Notes: generated from the letters alone by a model not told the origin. Shown: positions 1 to 10,180, counted from the first letter of the stretch. The stretch is 64,000 nt of DNA from Acinetobacter modestus (GCF_014636095.1 NZ_BMDV01000002.1:248001-312000), one strand, 5' to 3'. Made by a program: numbers and translations.

Positions 1-150
1 GGTGAAACGAAGCAACAAGATTATTATAGCCTATCTGTTTCAGTGATTGAGGAGGAGTTAAAAGCTGCGTCCAAAATGTGGGTAAGGTGGCATTCGGAAA
101 GCAATGATCAGAAAAATAGAGATGGCTATTTTTGTTTGTCAGGAGCGTGA
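1..150 (+). CDS. 3' end of an unidentified protein, truncated by the window edge
   Basis: An open frame runs from the first base to a TGA at 148-150 and encodes 49 residues ending in FCLSGA. It is hydrophilic (residues such as EEELKAASKMW), so it could be the tail of a soluble protein. I do not recognise the family. The start lies outside the window, so length and domain content are unknown. A chance open frame of this length is also possible. Confidence 0.4.
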   Translation, partial: GETKQQDYYSLSVSVIEEELKAASKMWVRWHSESNDQKNRDGYFCLSGA

Positions 151-466
151 GGCAACATAGTTTTCAGCTGACGAAATTAAGGCGAGAGGGTTTATTGATT
201 TTGGCACCCGCATGGAAGAGGTCGAGTTGGAGCCCTATGGGATAAGTTGAAGGGTGAAATTTTCTCTACATATCAAAGTAAATGAATTGTTACGAATAAA
301 GTAAAATTGAGAAAGCTACAATAAATTAAGTGAGTTGAGATAGAAAACACTGATTTTTAAGATGGATATGTCTAGCTGAAAGAAGGCTTTCACAGTAGAA
401 TATGCGCTCTCTCATAAGTCACATTGTGGTAGGTTCGTTAGACCCGCCCGTGGAGCCAAAGTCAAC
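151..466. other. Gene-free stretch upstream of purL
   Basis: No convincing intact gene is seen here. Around 190-285 two overlapping frames on the plus strand give protein-like segments (for example LWDKLKGEIF near 228-257) that end in stops, which might be decayed coding sequence. The purL promoter should lie in the last 150 bases. A TAGAAT at 396-401 resembles a -10 box, but no good -35 partner is at standard spacing. Confidence 0.3.
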
Positions 467-3400
467 ATGTTTATCGTGGCCGGTGCATCAGCACATTCTT
501 CTTTTAAGAAAGCTCAACTCTTAAACCGTTTAGCGTCAATGAGTTCTGTTCAATCTTTTGACAGCCAGTGGGTTTATTTGTTTGATCAAGCGCTCAACGA
601 GCAGCAACATCAATCGGCATTACAACTTTTAAACGATGGTCAATCTTTCGAACTTCGCCAAGCTGCAAGTGATGAAATCCAGATTTTAGTGACACCACGT
701 ATCGGCACCATCTCGCCGTGGTCATCTAAAGCAACCGATATTTTCCAAAACTGTAATACCCCAATTCACCGTTTAGAACGTGGTCTACTGTTTACACTGA
801 AAGGTGTGAAAGAGATTTCGAATGAAGTGAAATTGGCTTTACATGACCGTATGACAGAGAGTGTTTTTGCTCATATTGATGATGCAAAAGCTTTATTCTC
901 AGAAACCGCACCGAAGCCATTGAACTCAATTGATATCTTGGGTCAAGGAAAAGAAGCGTTAGTTAAAGCCAACAATGAGTTTGGCTTTGCTTTATCTGAG
1001 CAAGAAATTGATTACTTAACCGAAGCATTTACTAAGCTTGGCCGTAATCCAAACGACATCGAATTGATGATGTTTGCACAAGCAAATTCTGAACACTGTC
1101 GTCATAAAATCTTTGGTTCAGAATGGACAATTGATGGTGAAAAACAACCATTATCATTGTTCCAAATGATTAAAAATACTTATAAAGAATCTCCGACAGA
1201 TGTGTTATCAGCATATAAAGATAACGCGTCTGTGATTGTGGGTTATGACACCATGCGTTTTTATCCGAAAGCGGATGAAAATGGTCACTTTGTTTATAAA
1301 TATAAGAGCCAAGCTGCTCATATTTTAATGAAGGTTGAAACACACAACCATCCAACTGCAATTGCTCCATTTGCAGGTGCTGCAACAGGTTCGGGCGGTG
1401 AAATCCGTGATGAAGGTGCAACGGGTCGTGGTGGTAAACCTAAAGCAGGTTTAACAGGCTTTACCGTTTCAAACTTGAATATTCCTGGTTTTGAACAACC
1501 TTGGGAAGATAACTACGGTAAACCTTCACGTATGGCATCGCCATTACAAATTATGATCGAAGGTCCATTGGGTGGTGCTGCGTTTAACAATGAATTCGGT
1601 CGCCCAGCTTTAAATGGTTATTTCCGTACTTTCGAACAGAATGTAAATGGTGACGTGAAAGGCTTCCATAAGCCAATCATGATTGCTGGTGGTTACGGTA
1701 ACATTCGTCCTGACCATGTTGAAAAAGATGCGATCCAACCGGGTGACTTGCTTATTGTATTGGGCGGTCCTGCAATGTTGATCGGTCTTGGCGGTGGTGC
1801 AGCGTCTTCTGTAGACAGCGGTACCATGGGTGAGAGCTTAGACTTTGCTTCGGTGCAACGTGAAAACCCAGAAATGGAACGCCGTTGCCAGGAAGTCATT
1901 GATACCTGCTGGCGTTTAGAAGACTTTAACCCAATCGTGTCTGTACATGATGTGGGTGCGGGTGGTGTATCCAATGCCATGCCTGAACTTGTGAATGATC
2001 ATGAGTTAGGTGCGGTATTGAATCTTCGTAAGATTCCGTCATTAGAACCGGGTATGAGCCCGATGGAAATCTGGTCAAATGAAGCGCAAGAACGTTATGT
2101 GCTTGCAATTCGTCCAGAGTCTTTAGAACAGTTTGAAGAAATTTGTGCACGTGAGCGTTGTCCGTTTGCGGTATTAGGTGAAGCAACTGAAGCGCGTCAC
2201 TTAACCGTTGAAGATCCGTTGTTTGAGAACAAGCCTGTCGATATTCCAATGCAGGTGATCTTGGGTGGCACGCCACGTATGCAACGTTCGTATGAAACGA
2301 TTGAGCGTAAGGGTAATGACTTTGATGCTGCAAAAGTTGATTTAAAAGATGCAATTTTCCGCGTATTGAAGAATCCAACAGTGGCGTCTAAATCATTCTT
2401 GATTACCATTGGTGACCGTTCGATTACCGGTATGGTTGCACGTGATCAGATGGTGGGTCGCTGGCAAGTACCTGTTGCAGATGCAGCAGTAACTACCACA
2501 AGTTTGCAAGGCTTTACAGGTGAAGCAATGGCCATGGGTGAACGTCCACCTGTTGCATTGTTAAATCCTGCTGCATCGGCTCGTTTAGCGGTTGCTGAAG
2601 CGATTACTAACATTGCTTGCGCCAACATTGAACAAATCAGCGATATCAAACTTTCTGCAAACTGGATGGCTGCGGCTGGTCAAAAAGGTGAAGACCAAGC
2701 CTTGTTTGAAGGCGTAAAAGCGATTGGTATGGAAATGTGCCCTGCATTAGGCATTGCAATTCCAGTTGGTAAAGATTCACTTTCTATGCGTACTACTTGG
2801 AATGATGGTGAAGACAAAGCAGTTACATCTCCAATGACAGGCGTGATCACTGCATTTGCACCTGTTTTAGATGTACGTAAGACATTAACACCTGAACTTA
2901 AGAACTTAGAAGACTCAGTACTTGTACGTATTGATTTGTCTAAAGGTCAATTCCGTTTAGGCGGTTCGATCCTTGCGCAGGTGTATAAAGCGATTGGTTC
3001 TGTTACACCTGATGTGGATAGTTTTGATGACTTCAAAGCATTCTTTACATTGATTCAAGACTGGAACAATCGTGGTGTGATCAAAGCTTACCATGACATC
3101 GGTGATGGTGGTTTATTAGCGACTGTTGCTGAAATGATGTTCGCATCGCGTTTAGGTGTTGCTCTAGAAAATCAATCAACTGAAAGTTTATTTGCTGAAG
3201 AAATTGGTGCTGTACTGCAAATTACAGCGGCTGATTGGGCACAGTTAGAAGTTGAAGTTGCAGCGTCAAGCCTGAAAGATACAATTGCAATTGTGGGCCG
3301 TGTCAATACAACTGATCAATTGGCTGTGAATGGTTTAACTTTAGAACGTGCTGAATTACAACAAGCATGGGCAGAAGTTTCATATCAAATCCAACGTTTA

Positions 3401-4297
3401 CGTGACAACGTTGAAACTGCTGATCAAGAATTTGCCTTAATTGCAGATAAAAACCACAAAGGTTTAATTGCTCAAGCAACTTATGATTTAAATGAGCCAG
3501 TTGAAGCTCCGTTTATCAATACACGTCGTCCAAACATGGCAATCTTGCGTGAGCAAGGTGTGAACGGTCATGTTGAAATGGCAGCTGCTTTTGACAAAGT
3601 GGGCTTTAATACCATCGACGTACACATGAGTGACTTACTTGCAGGTCGTGTCAGCTTAAGTGACTTCGAAGGTTTAGTGGCTTGTGGCGGCTTCTCATAC
3701 GGTGACGTGATGGGTGCTGGTGGTGGCTGGGCGAAATCAGTATTGTTCAACCCGAAATTACGTGATCAGTTTGAGCAGTTCTTCCATCGTGAGAGCACTT
3801 TCAGCTTAGGGGTATGTAACGGCTGTCAAATGATGTCACAACTTGCACCATTGATTCCAGGTGCAGAGCATTGGGGTCGTTTTCATCGGAATACCTCAGA
3901 AGTATTTGAGGCACGTGCAGTTAACGTTCGCGTAGAAAAATCTGTTTCTGTATTGCTTGAAGATATGCAAGGTTCGATTTTACCAATCGCGGTTGCACAT
4001 GGTGAAGGTCGTTTGGTTGCAACTGAACAGCAAATTGCTGCTTTAAATGCAGAGAATCAAGTGATCTTGCGTTATGTGGATAGCTTGGGGAACCCAACTC
4101 AGCACTATCCGTTGAACCCGAATGGTTCACCTGAGGCGATTACAGGTCAAACTTCTAGAGATGGTCGTGCAACAGTGATGATGCCGCATCCAGAGCGTAA
4201 CTTCCGTGCCTTACAACATTCATGGAAGCCTGAAGATTGGGCTGAAGATGGTGCTTGGTTACGTATGTTCCGTAATGCACGCAAATTTATTGGTTAA
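467..4297 (+). CDS. purL: Phosphoribosylformylglycinamidine synthase (FGAM synthetase)
   Basis: Fourth step of de novo purine synthesis: ATP-dependent amidation of FGAR to FGAM using glutamine, in the cytoplasm. The 1276 residues match the long single-chain PurL of gammaproteobacteria. Domain order is an N-terminal PurS-like domain, a linker ([14 protein letters not shown] near 205-218), two AIR-synthase-like ATP domains ([15 protein letters not shown] near 290; GVALENQ region near 900), and a C-terminal glutamine amidotransferase. In the last, the nucleophile is Cys1117 in GVCNGCQMM and the His1241/Glu1243 pair lies in HPERNF. The ATG is preceded by GGAG at 452-455. A strong terminator follows directly, so it appears monocistronic. 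The last codons (K-F-I-G-stop) are repeated 1.96 kb downstream, described separately. Confidence 0.97.
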   Translation: MFIVAGASAHSSFKKAQLLNRLASMSSVQSFDSQWVYLFDQALNEQQHQSALQLLNDGQSFELRQAASDEIQILVTPRIGTISPWSSKATDIFQNCNTPIHRLERGLLFTLKGVKEISNEVKLALHDRMTESVFAHIDDAKALFSETAPKPLNSIDILGQGKEALVKANNEFGFALSEQEIDYLTEAFTKLGRNPNDIELMMFAQANSEHCRHKIFGSEWTIDGEKQPLSLFQMIKNTYKESPTDVLSAYKDNASVIVGYDTMRFYPKADENGHFVYKYKSQAAHILMKVETHNHPTAIAPFAGAATGSGGEIRDEGATGRGGKPKAGLTGFTVSNLNIPGFEQPWEDNYGKPSRMASPLQIMIEGPLGGAAFNNEFGRPALNGYFRTFEQNVNGDVKGFHKPIMIAGGYGNIRPDHVEKDAIQPGDLLIVLGGPAMLIGLGGGAASSVDSGTMGESLDFASVQRENPEMERRCQEVIDTCWRLEDFNPIVSVHDVGAGGVSNAMPELVNDHELGAVLNLRKIPSLEPGMSPMEIWSNEAQERYVLAIRPESLEQFEEICARERCPFAVLGEATEARHLTVEDPLFENKPVDIPMQVILGGTPRMQRSYETIERKGNDFDAAKVDLKDAIFRVLKNPTVASKSFLITIGDRSITGMVARDQMVGRWQVPVADAAVTTTSLQGFTGEAMAMGERPPVALLNPAASARLAVAEAITNIACANIEQISDIKLSANWMAAAGQKGEDQALFEGVKAIGMEMCPALGIAIPVGKDSLSMRTTWNDGEDKAVTSPMTGVITAFAPVLDVRKTLTPELKNLEDSVLVRIDLSKGQFRLGGSILAQVYKAIGSVTPDVDSFDDFKAFFTLIQDWNNRGVIKAYHDIGDGGLLATVAEMMFASRLGVALENQSTESLFAEEIGAVLQITAADWAQLEVEVAASSLKDTIAIVGRVNTTDQLAVNGLTLERAELQQAWAEVSYQIQRLRDNVETADQEFALIADKNHKGLIAQATYDLNEPVEAPFINTRRPNMAILREQGVNGHVEMAAAFDKVGFNTIDVHMSDLLAGRVSLSDFEGLVACGGFSYGDVMGAGGGWAKSVLFNPKLRDQFEQFFHRESTFSLGVCNGCQMMSQLAPLIPGAEHWGRFHRNTSEVFEARAVNVRVEKSVSVLLEDMQGSILPIAVAHGEGRLVATEQQIAALNAENQVILRYVDSLGNPTQHYPLNPNGSPEAITGQTSRDGRATVMMPHPERNFRALQHSWKPEDWAEDGAWLRMFRNARKFIG

Positions 4298-4298
4298 T
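4283..4298 (+). repeat. 16-bp direct repeat, left copy (3' end of purL)
   Basis: AAATTTATTGGTTAAT covers the last purL codons and stop. An exact copy lies at 6244-6259. The pair bounds a 1.96-kb segment holding only the Sel1-repeat gene. A gene end regenerated by a short direct repeat is the pattern left by site-specific integration, but no recombinase gene is present. Confidence 0.6.
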
Positions 4299-4314
4299 CT
4301 AATTTAGTGTGTCA

Positions 4315-4351
4315 AAAAAACCACCTTGAATGAATTTAAGGTGGTTTTTTT
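4315..4351 (+). terminator. Rho-independent terminator of purL
   Basis: CCACCTT (4321-4327) pairs with AAGGTGG (4338-4344), extended by an A-run and T-run. It ends in seven T residues on the plus strand. Confidence 0.9.
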
Positions 4352-4381
4352 AATTAAAAAAATATAAAAAGGAAAATCAAA

Positions 4382-6193
4382 ATGACATTGTATTATTTAA
4401 CAGGCGAAGAAATTAAACGTGGGGATATTGTTCTTTATTTAAGTAAAAATGATGAACGTTATGCGTTTGAATCTCCAGTAATGAAAGTGTGGGATGTTGT
4501 AAAAACTAATGCAGGAAAAGTCATTGGTGTGGCATTAATGCATCCTAATACAGATAATCCTGTAATTTATCCTAGAGTTATTCATACAAATATAGATCGA
4601 CAAAAAGAACAAGCTGAGCAGCCTATCAAATTTGGTGATTTAGAGGGAGCATACACTACAACAGAAACGTTAGTTTTGCGTTCTGATGTTTTTCGTTTAC
4701 TTAGTTTTTTATTGAAAGATGAACAACTTAAAGAAACGAATGAAAAAAATCATGCTTTTATTGAGCAAAAAATTGCCAAACTTATTCAGGATAGCAATGG
4801 GCTTGCTTTGTTTTATCAGGCGAAATGTATTGCTTATCCACAACAAGATTTTGATACCTATTTACAGTCTCTTGTACAAGCAGCGAAATCTGAATTTACC
4901 CCAGCTATTTGCGAATTTGGTTTAGAATTTTTCATTGGTCGTATTATTGAAAAAGATCACCAACGTAGCTTGGGTTTTTATAAGGAAGCTTCTGAGTTAG
5001 GGGATTGCATTGCAAGCTATGAATTGGCAAATCGCTATGCAAATGGAACAGGTACCACACAGGATTTAGCCAAAAGTGTAGAGATCTTAGAGTTGGCAGC
5101 GAAACAAGGTAGTTGGCGAGCAAAACTGGCCTTAGGTTCATATTATCGCTTTGGTTGGTTATCGAGTTTTTTAGCACCTCATCATCAAGGTTATCGAGAA
5201 ATTAACAAAGAAGTCATCAGTCCTGAAAAAGCGTTTTTTCATTACGCTCATATTGTTAATCAAGCACCAAAAACAGAACTCACCGCATTGATGAATGCTC
5301 AATATCATTTAGGGTGGATGTATCAAGACGGCATAGGTGTTGCACAGGATTATAAACAAGCTGTTCGTTGGTATCAGGAATCGTCAAATCTTGGAAATGT
5401 TATTGCGACTAATAATCTTGCTGATAAATATGAGTATGGTTTAGGTGTAGAACAAGATTTGGATATCGCTTTTGAATTGTATGCAATAGCAGCCGAAGGC
5501 AATGTGGTTGCTGCTCATTTATCTTTAGGTCGGATGTATTTACAAGGACGTGGTATTGAAAAAAATCTAGATTTAGCTCAAAAACATTTGAAAGAAGTGT
5601 TGAGTGCAGGTATTGATCAAATTGAAAACATGCAACAAGAAGCATGGCAATTATTAGAGAGTTTTTCCGAAGATACGATTTTAAAACAAGCTCAAAAAAT
5701 ATTAGCCCAGCCACAAAATTATACTAATGAGGAAATTAGAAAAACTGCAAATGATATATACAAACCTTATATTAAAGATGGAGCGAAATTCCGCACACAG
5801 CTTTATGTGGAAATGGCGAAAAGAGGGGATGATGCAGCTCAATCACAAGTTGGAGATTGGTATTTAAAAGGTTGGGGCACGGAAATTAATTATGAGCAAG
5901 CCTATTATTGGGTGAGCAAAGCGATGGGACAAGACAATTGGTACGCCTATTATCAGATGGGTTACTTTTATGAAAATGGTATTATTGTTGAGCAGAATTT
6001 AGAATATGCTCAAGAGCTATATAAAGCATCTTTAAAGGATACCCAACTTTTTCCTAAAACAATCAATGGTAAGCCAAATCCTGAATATGAAAAATTTTAT
6101 CGCCTTTCTAATAAAGAGGCTCTCGCAGGTTTAGAGCGAATTCAAAAGTTAATACGTGAGCAAACACCCAAGTGGATGTTCTGGAAAAGATAA
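4382..6193 (+). CDS. Sel1-like repeat protein
   Basis: 603 residues with no signal peptide or membrane segment, so probably cytoplasmic. At least seven Sel1-type (TPR-like) helical repeats of about 36 residues are visible near 174-208, 209-244, 305-340, 341-376, 377-410, 484-519 and 520-555, with typical pieces such as GWMYQDGIGVAQDYKQAVRW and LSLGRMYLQGRGIEKN. Such repeats are usually protein-interaction scaffolds; no enzymatic motif is seen. The N-terminal 100 residues form a separate beta-rich-looking region. The start has AAAAAGGA at 4366-4372. The gene stands alone between two terminators, is more AT-rich than purL, and sits between two copies of the purL 3' end, suggesting it was acquired. 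The family call is secure; the role is unknown. Confidence 0.85.
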   Translation: MTLYYLTGEEIKRGDIVLYLSKNDERYAFESPVMKVWDVVKTNAGKVIGVALMHPNTDNPVIYPRVIHTNIDRQKEQAEQPIKFGDLEGAYTTTETLVLRSDVFRLLSFLLKDEQLKETNEKNHAFIEQKIAKLIQDSNGLALFYQAKCIAYPQQDFDTYLQSLVQAAKSEFTPAICEFGLEFFIGRIIEKDHQRSLGFYKEASELGDCIASYELANRYANGTGTTQDLAKSVEILELAAKQGSWRAKLALGSYYRFGWLSSFLAPHHQGYREINKEVISPEKAFFHYAHIVNQAPKTELTALMNAQYHLGWMYQDGIGVAQDYKQAVRWYQESSNLGNVIATNNLADKYEYGLGVEQDLDIAFELYAIAAEGNVVAAHLSLGRMYLQGRGIEKNLDLAQKHLKEVLSAGIDQIENMQQEAWQLLESFSEDTILKQAQKILAQPQNYTNEEIRKTANDIYKPYIKDGAKFRTQLYVEMAKRGDDAAQSQVGDWYLKGWGTEINYEQAYYWVSKAMGQDNWYAYYQMGYFYENGIIVEQNLEYAQELYKASLKDTQLFPKTINGKPNPEYEKFYRLSNKEALAGLERIQKLIREQTPKWMFWKR

Positions 6194-6243
6194 TAGACAT
6201 TTTACTATGAAATAATGATGTTTGATGATGCTGTGATACACCT

Positions 6244-6259
6244 AAATTTATTGGTTAAT
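6244..6259 (+). repeat. 16-bp direct repeat, right copy
   Basis: Exact copy of purL 3'-end bases 4283-4298, placed 50 bases after the Sel1-gene stop and followed at once by a second terminator. The bases flanking the match differ from the left copy on both sides, so the match is exactly 16 bp. Confidence 0.6.
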
Positions 6260-6276
6260 TAAGCATCAATTGTTGA

Positions 6277-6306
6277 AAATGCCACTTTTTTAGTGGCATT
6301 TTTTTT
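6277..6306 (+). terminator. Rho-independent terminator after the Sel1-repeat gene
   Basis: AAATGCCACT and AGTGGCATTT form the stem, followed by a T-run to 6306. It may originally have served purL if the Sel1 segment is an insertion. Confidence 0.88.
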
Positions 6307-6450
6307 GACAAGTTATAGATTTTATAGAGAAATAAACTATACAAATCAATTAAATTTAAGTTATTGATAATAAATATTTTTTATTGATAAATTGTTTTAA
6401 TGAGATTTGGATGTGATATTCTTGCTCTATCCGTGAGGGGGAATAAAACA

Positions 6451-6924
6451 ATGAAAAAAATACTGATTTTATCTATTCTATTAACAGGGTGTTCAACAGC
6501 TTATCAGCCTCATGCTTTGTTAGGGCAACAGGGTTTTGCCGAAACTCAATTATCCCAAAATCATTTCAGAGTGACATTTAAAGGAAACGAAAAAACATCG
6601 CAAGAACGTGCAAGTGATTTTGCATTGTTGAGAGCTTCTGAGCTAATGATTGCGGGAGGATGTACGAATTTTAAAGTGTTAAATTCTGCGAATGAAAATA
6701 TAGGAAGTCTCGCATTTCCTCAGTCACATAAAGTGAATGCGTTTTCAAGTTCAATAGAAAATCGTATCCTTGGAAATAGTGATGGTTCATCTAAGCTATA
6801 TTCTCCCAAATCCATAATCGAAGTTGGATGTGCTACAGAAGATACTAGTGCAGAAAGTAAAATATATGCTTCAGCTTCTGTTAATGAATCAATTAAGCAT
6901 AAGTATCAAATTGGAATAAAATAA
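6451..6924 (+). CDS. Small lipoprotein, CC0125/CC1285-like
   Basis: 157 residues from the ATG at 6451, chosen over an upstream in-frame start at 6400 because GAGGGGG (6435-6441) lies at ideal spacing and the lipoprotein signal starts here. The signal peptide KKILILSILLTGC ends in a lipobox with Cys at residue 13, so an acylated envelope protein is expected. The mature part has YQP near the Cys, then FRVTFKGNEKTSQERASDFA and LRASELMIAGGCTNF, which resembles the CC0125/CC1285 lipoprotein family as I recall it. Function is unknown. It stands alone, followed by a terminator. Confidence 0.75.
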   Translation: MKKILILSILLTGCSTAYQPHALLGQQGFAETQLSQNHFRVTFKGNEKTSQERASDFALLRASELMIAGGCTNFKVLNSANENIGSLAFPQSHKVNAFSSSIENRILGNSDGSSKLYSPKSIIEVGCATEDTSAESKIYASASVNESIKHKYQIGIK

Positions 6925-7040
6925 ATAGATCTAAATTATTCATAATTACTTTTAGAAAGTGCTTTGTTTTTTAAAGATTAAATAAAGTGTATTTGAAGAT
7001 CGTAGGATAGATCTTTGTGTCATTTGATATGAATGAATTG

Positions 7041-7066
7041 AATAAGCCACCGAAAGGTGGTTTATT
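7041..7066 (+). terminator. Hairpin terminator between the lipoprotein and MFS genes
   Basis: AATAAGCCACC (7041-7051) and GGTGGTTTATT (7056-7066) pair, with one G-T wobble, around a 4-base loop. The 3' arm supplies a broken T-run, so termination may be moderate. Confidence 0.6.
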
Positions 7067-7114
7067 TGCTTGGATGATCCAAAAATCACTTTATGAAGTT
7101 GAACGAGAATAACA

Positions 7115-8329
7115 ATGAAATCAAAAATCCATTTTCACGAGTTCGCCTTATTAATGGCATTGTTGATGTCAATTGTTTCTTTTTCGATTGATGCGGTGTT
7201 ACCTGCTTTGGGTGAAATTGGAAAAATTTTTACACTGCAAAATAGCAATCAGGCACAGTGGGTCATTATTGGTATTTTTTCAGGTATGACGATTGGGCAA
7301 TTGATTGCAGGCCCATTGTCCGATGCGATTGGACGCAAACGGATTTTATTTACGGGAATCGTGATCTACTTTTTAGGAAGTTTGTTATGTTATTCCACAC
7401 AAAGTTTTGAATGGTTTTTGGTCGGGCGTTTTATTCAAGGGATTGGTGTTTCGGGACCTTATGTGGCTTCGATCTCGATTGTGCGAGACAAATATAGCGG
7501 TGCGCAAATGGCACGTATCATGTCTTTGATCATGATGGTATTTATGGTCGCACCTGCAGTTGCACCGAGTTTAGGGCAATTGATTATTCATTTCTTTGGT
7601 TGGCGTGATATTTTTGTTTTATATATGGTTTATGCCATTGTTGTTGGAGCATGGGTGGCTTTGCGTTTGGAAGAAACGCTCGTTCCTGAAAATCGTTTAC
7701 CGATGCGTGTTCAAGCATTCAAAGATGGTTTTAAGGAGGTTGTTAGTAATAAAACTACAATGAGCTATCTATTGTGTGCTGGTTTTTGTTTTGGTGGGTT
7801 TATTGGTTATTTAGGAACTTCACAGCAAATATTTATGCAGCAATTTGGTAAAACAGGACAGGAGTTTAGTGCTTATTTTGCTGTGTTGGCAGGTGTGATG
7901 GGCATCGCTTCCTTTACCAATTCTAAAATTGTGATGAAGTTTGGTATGCGTCCAATCTGTATTTATGGTTTTTTAGGGTTAAGTTTAATTTCGTTAATGT
8001 TCTTGATCATTCAGCTTGTGGGTGTGCCAGTTTCGTTTTGGATGTTTATGCTATATGCATGCATTCTATTTTTATTGTTTGGAACGTTATTTGGCAATTT
8101 AAATGCGATTGCAATGGAACCCATGGGTCATGTCGCAGGAATGGCTTCGGCGATCATTGGAGCATCATCATCTGTACTGTCTTTGATTCTCGCTTCGATA
8201 ATTGGACAACTTTATGATGGTACATTGATTCCAATGACCTGCGGTTTTGTCATCTTATGTGGTTTGGCTTTTGCAATGACGATATATGAGAAGCAATATT
8301 TAAAAATTACAGAAAGTGTAGGTAGCTAA
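7115..8329 (+). CDS. MFS drug efflux transporter, Bcr/CflA type
   Basis: 404 residues, about 12 hydrophobic segments, inner membrane. The loop GPLSDAIGRKR (near 65-75) is the MFS motif A between TM2 and TM3. GRFIQGIGVSGPYVAS (near 110-125) matches the drug/H+ antiporter TM4 region, and the segment GWRDIF near 165 is typical of the Bcr/CflA group, whose members export bicyclomycin, sulfonamides or amino acids. Substrate cannot be told from sequence. The start is the first ATG of the frame after a GAACGAGAA stretch. The Nudix gene starts 67 bases downstream with its own RBS, so co-transcription is possible. Confidence 0.85.
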   Translation: MKSKIHFHEFALLMALLMSIVSFSIDAVLPALGEIGKIFTLQNSNQAQWVIIGIFSGMTIGQLIAGPLSDAIGRKRILFTGIVIYFLGSLLCYSTQSFEWFLVGRFIQGIGVSGPYVASISIVRDKYSGAQMARIMSLIMMVFMVAPAVAPSLGQLIIHFFGWRDIFVLYMVYAIVVGAWVALRLEETLVPENRLPMRVQAFKDGFKEVVSNKTTMSYLLCAGFCFGGFIGYLGTSQQIFMQQFGKTGQEFSAYFAVLAGVMGIASFTNSKIVMKFGMRPICIYGFLGLSLISLMFLIIQLVGVPVSFWMFMLYACILFLLFGTLFGNLNAIAMEPMGHVAGMASAIIGASSSVLSLILASIIGQLYDGTLIPMTCGFVILCGLAFAMTIYEKQYLKITESVGS

Positions 8330-8396
8330 ATTTATAGAAGGGAGACTAGTTACTCCTTAAGTTGAATTTTTAAGTTCTCTTAGAGAAGGGATAAAA

Positions 8397-8801
8397 ATGA
8401 AAAAAGTTGTTCCTGTAATTTTGAGGCAGCAAAAGCAAGTCTTAGAAATATTGGCTTTTCGGCATCCACTTGCTGGAACTCAATTGGTTAAAGGAACGAT
8501 AGAACAAGATGAAAAACATGATATAGCTGCGATTCGTGAATTATTCGAAGAATCGGGATTAATTGTTGAACTGAATTCTAAGTGTATTGGAAATTTTATA
8601 CTCAAATGTAATCAGCAAGATTGGCATTTCTATTTATGTGAAACACAAGCTGAATTGCCAGAGACTTGGATATATCATTGTCAGGATGGTGGAGGTTTGG
8701 ATTTTACGTTTTTTTGGTATCCATTAAAGCAAAAACCGAATGCAGATTGGCACGAGACTTTTCAAGAGGCATTGTCATTCCTGAGAAAGATTTTAATTTA
8801 A
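8397..8801 (+). CDS. Nudix hydrolase
   Basis: 134 residues. A perfect Nudix box GX5EX7REUXEEXGU begins at the G of GTIEQDEKHDIAAI (near residue 33), followed by RELFEESGL, giving all Mg2+ and pyrophosphate ligands. Nudix enzymes hydrolyse X-linked nucleoside diphosphates. The substrate is unclear because the rest of the protein is short and divergent. The RBS AGAAGGGA precedes the ATG. It follows the MFS gene and converges with the DUF3885-like gene, with only 5 bases between the two stops. Confidence 0.88.
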   Translation: MKKVVPVILRQQKQVLEILAFRHPLAGTQLVKGTIEQDEKHDIAAIRELFEESGLIVELNSKCIGNFILKCNQQDWHFYLCETQAELPETWIYHCQDGGGLDFTFFWYPLKQKPNADWHETFQEALSFLRKILI

Positions 8802-8806
8802 TGGTA

Positions 8807-9403
8807 TTACAGTCCATCTTCTCTTGGTGAAAGCCAATCTCTATATTTATCCCTTAAAGCTTGCCTTTTTACATCATTAAAAATAATAAAATCAATACCA
8901 CCATCATAAGGTGCAACTATGATGTTATGCTCAAATGAAATCATAAAAGCTCGTACTTCATCATCAGCGATCTTTTTCAACAAGTCATTGTGTTGATTCG
9001 ATTGCCAAGTTGTTTTTATAGAATATGGTCTAAAGAAATAATCCTCACCTTCTTCATAAAAATCTTCAGGGTTTACTTGTTTTAGATTAATGGCTTTTTC
9101 TGCATGAAATAGGTAAGGAGGAAGCACAAATACAGGTTCATAATCTTCATCATTAGAGGACTGACTAAAATAGTGACCTGAAATTATAAAGATAGAGGTA
9201 TTTTCCCCAAAACAATCTGTAATAATTTCATTATGTCGATTTGATAACAATTCATATTCGGCAGCCGTATCCGCATACCTTTTTGATTCAGGCAGGCTAT
9301 GGATTCTAAACCAAGATTGAGTAAAGTAGTGCTTAAGTAGGTGAGAAATTGGAATTTTATTAGGGAAATGGCTGTCCCATTGTGATTGAAAAGAGTTTTG
9401 CAT
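8807..9403 (-). CDS. DUF3885-like protein
   Basis: 198 residues, acidic, with no signal or membrane segment. The region WFRIHSLPESKRYAD followed by LLSNRHNEIITDCFG (near 31-65) and the C-terminal DGGIDFIIFNDVKRQALRDK resemble DUF3885 proteins of unknown function, which occur in Bacillus and in scattered Gram-negatives. It is a single gene convergent with the Nudix gene. The assignment rests on remembered family motifs only. Confidence 0.6.
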   Translation of the reverse strand: MQNSFQSQWDSHFPNKIPISHLLKHYFTQSWFRIHSLPESKRYADTAAEYELLSNRHNEIITDCFGENTSIFIISGHYFSQSSNDEDYEPVFVLPPYLFHAEKAINLKQVNPEDFYEEGEDYFFRPYSIKTTWQSNQHNDLLKKIADDEVRAFMISFEHNIIVAPYDGGIDFIIFNDVKRQALRDKYRDWLSPREDGL

Positions 9404-9457
9404 TCTAGTTTTGATTTTTCAAAAAGACTATTTTACTCAAAATAATTTAAAAAGACT

Positions 9458-9476
9458 AAACCCATTTCGTGGGTAA
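9458..9476 (-). terminator. Weak hairpin terminator after the 2OG oxygenase gene
   Basis: ACCCA and TGGGT (9460-9474) form a short stem around TTTCG. On the minus strand it is followed by TTTAGTCTTTTT. It lies 29 bases beyond the oxygenase stop. Confidence 0.5.
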
Positions 9477-9502
9477 AGCCTTTTAAATAAAACGATGTAA
9501 AG

Positions 9503-10180
9503 TTATAGCTTGTGATTATTTTCATCTTTCAGCAGCATCGGATGTTTATACATCACATCGGTACGCAGTACATATTTCTGACCTGAAAGCACAGGCGCTC
9601 CCTCATGTAATAGCTGATGCTCAAATACTAATATTTGCCCAAGTTTGGGTTGAATACTCGCGATTTGAGTTTCCTTACAGGGTTTCAGCATGCCACTATC
9701 ACGGTAAAACACTGTTTCTCCACCCGTAAAATCTTCACTTAGGTAGATCAATAAAGTCAGTTGACTACTATGCCAATCATTCACTTCATAAATCCCATCC
9801 CAATGTGGTCTAAATGTTTCGCCATTTTCATAACGATAAAAACGAAAACGTTCATTTAAGCCACTTAATGTCCAACCATTCAATTGCTCAGGCAAGAGAT
9901 GTTTGAGTTTGGAAAATAGTGTTTCGGCAAGCTGAATATCATCATAAATGACTCGTTTATTATTTCTGACATTTGTAAGAACTTGACGAGCTGAGTTTAC
10001 GAATATATCTGCTGTTTCATAATGATATTGATGACTAAGTTCGATGAATGAGAGACATTCTTGATTTGAAAACACATCATCTACAGTAAAAATTAAAGGT
10101 GAGTTCTGATGTGTTTGTCGTTTTTCTTGTTGTAGAAAAAGAGTTTGAGTGGAAGTTATCCCATTTTGATGACCTATCAT
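9503..10180 (-). CDS. 2OG-Fe(II) oxygenase, prolyl 4-hydroxylase-like
   Basis: 225 residues. The double-stranded beta-helix iron triad is visible as His126-x-Asp128 (in RPHWDGIY) and His192 (LLHEGAP), with Arg206 (VLRTDVMYK) as the 2-oxoglutarate anchor. The strand LTLLIYLSEDFTGGETVFY is characteristic of P4H-type (P4Hc) oxygenases. It is likely a cytoplasmic hydroxylase of a protein or small molecule; the substrate is unknown. The start has no obvious Shine-Dalgarno sequence, so the first residues are uncertain. It is divergent from the 43-residue ORF at 10295. Confidence 0.85.
   Translation of the reverse strand: MIGHQNGITSTQTLFLQQEKRQTHQNSPLIFTVDDVFSNQECLSFIELSHQYHYETADIFVNSARQVLTNVRNNKRVIYDDIQLAETLFSKLKHLLPEQLNGWTLSGLNERFRFYRYENGETFRPHWDGIYEVNDWHSSQLTLLIYLSEDFTGGETVFYRDSGMLKPCKETQIASIQPKLGQILVFEHQLLHEGAPVLSGQKYVLRTDVMYKHPMLLKDENNHKL

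Noticed and set aside
1170..2649. Several open frames of 60-150 codons on the minus strand inside purL
   Set aside because: They overlap a well-conserved gene throughout, lack RBS or family features, and mirror purL codon bias. The same holds for other shadow frames in long genes across the window.
4382..6260. Mobile element around the Sel1 gene
   Set aside because: No transposase, integrase or terminal inverted repeats. Only the short direct repeat supports movement, so I report it as a candidate and not as an annotated element.
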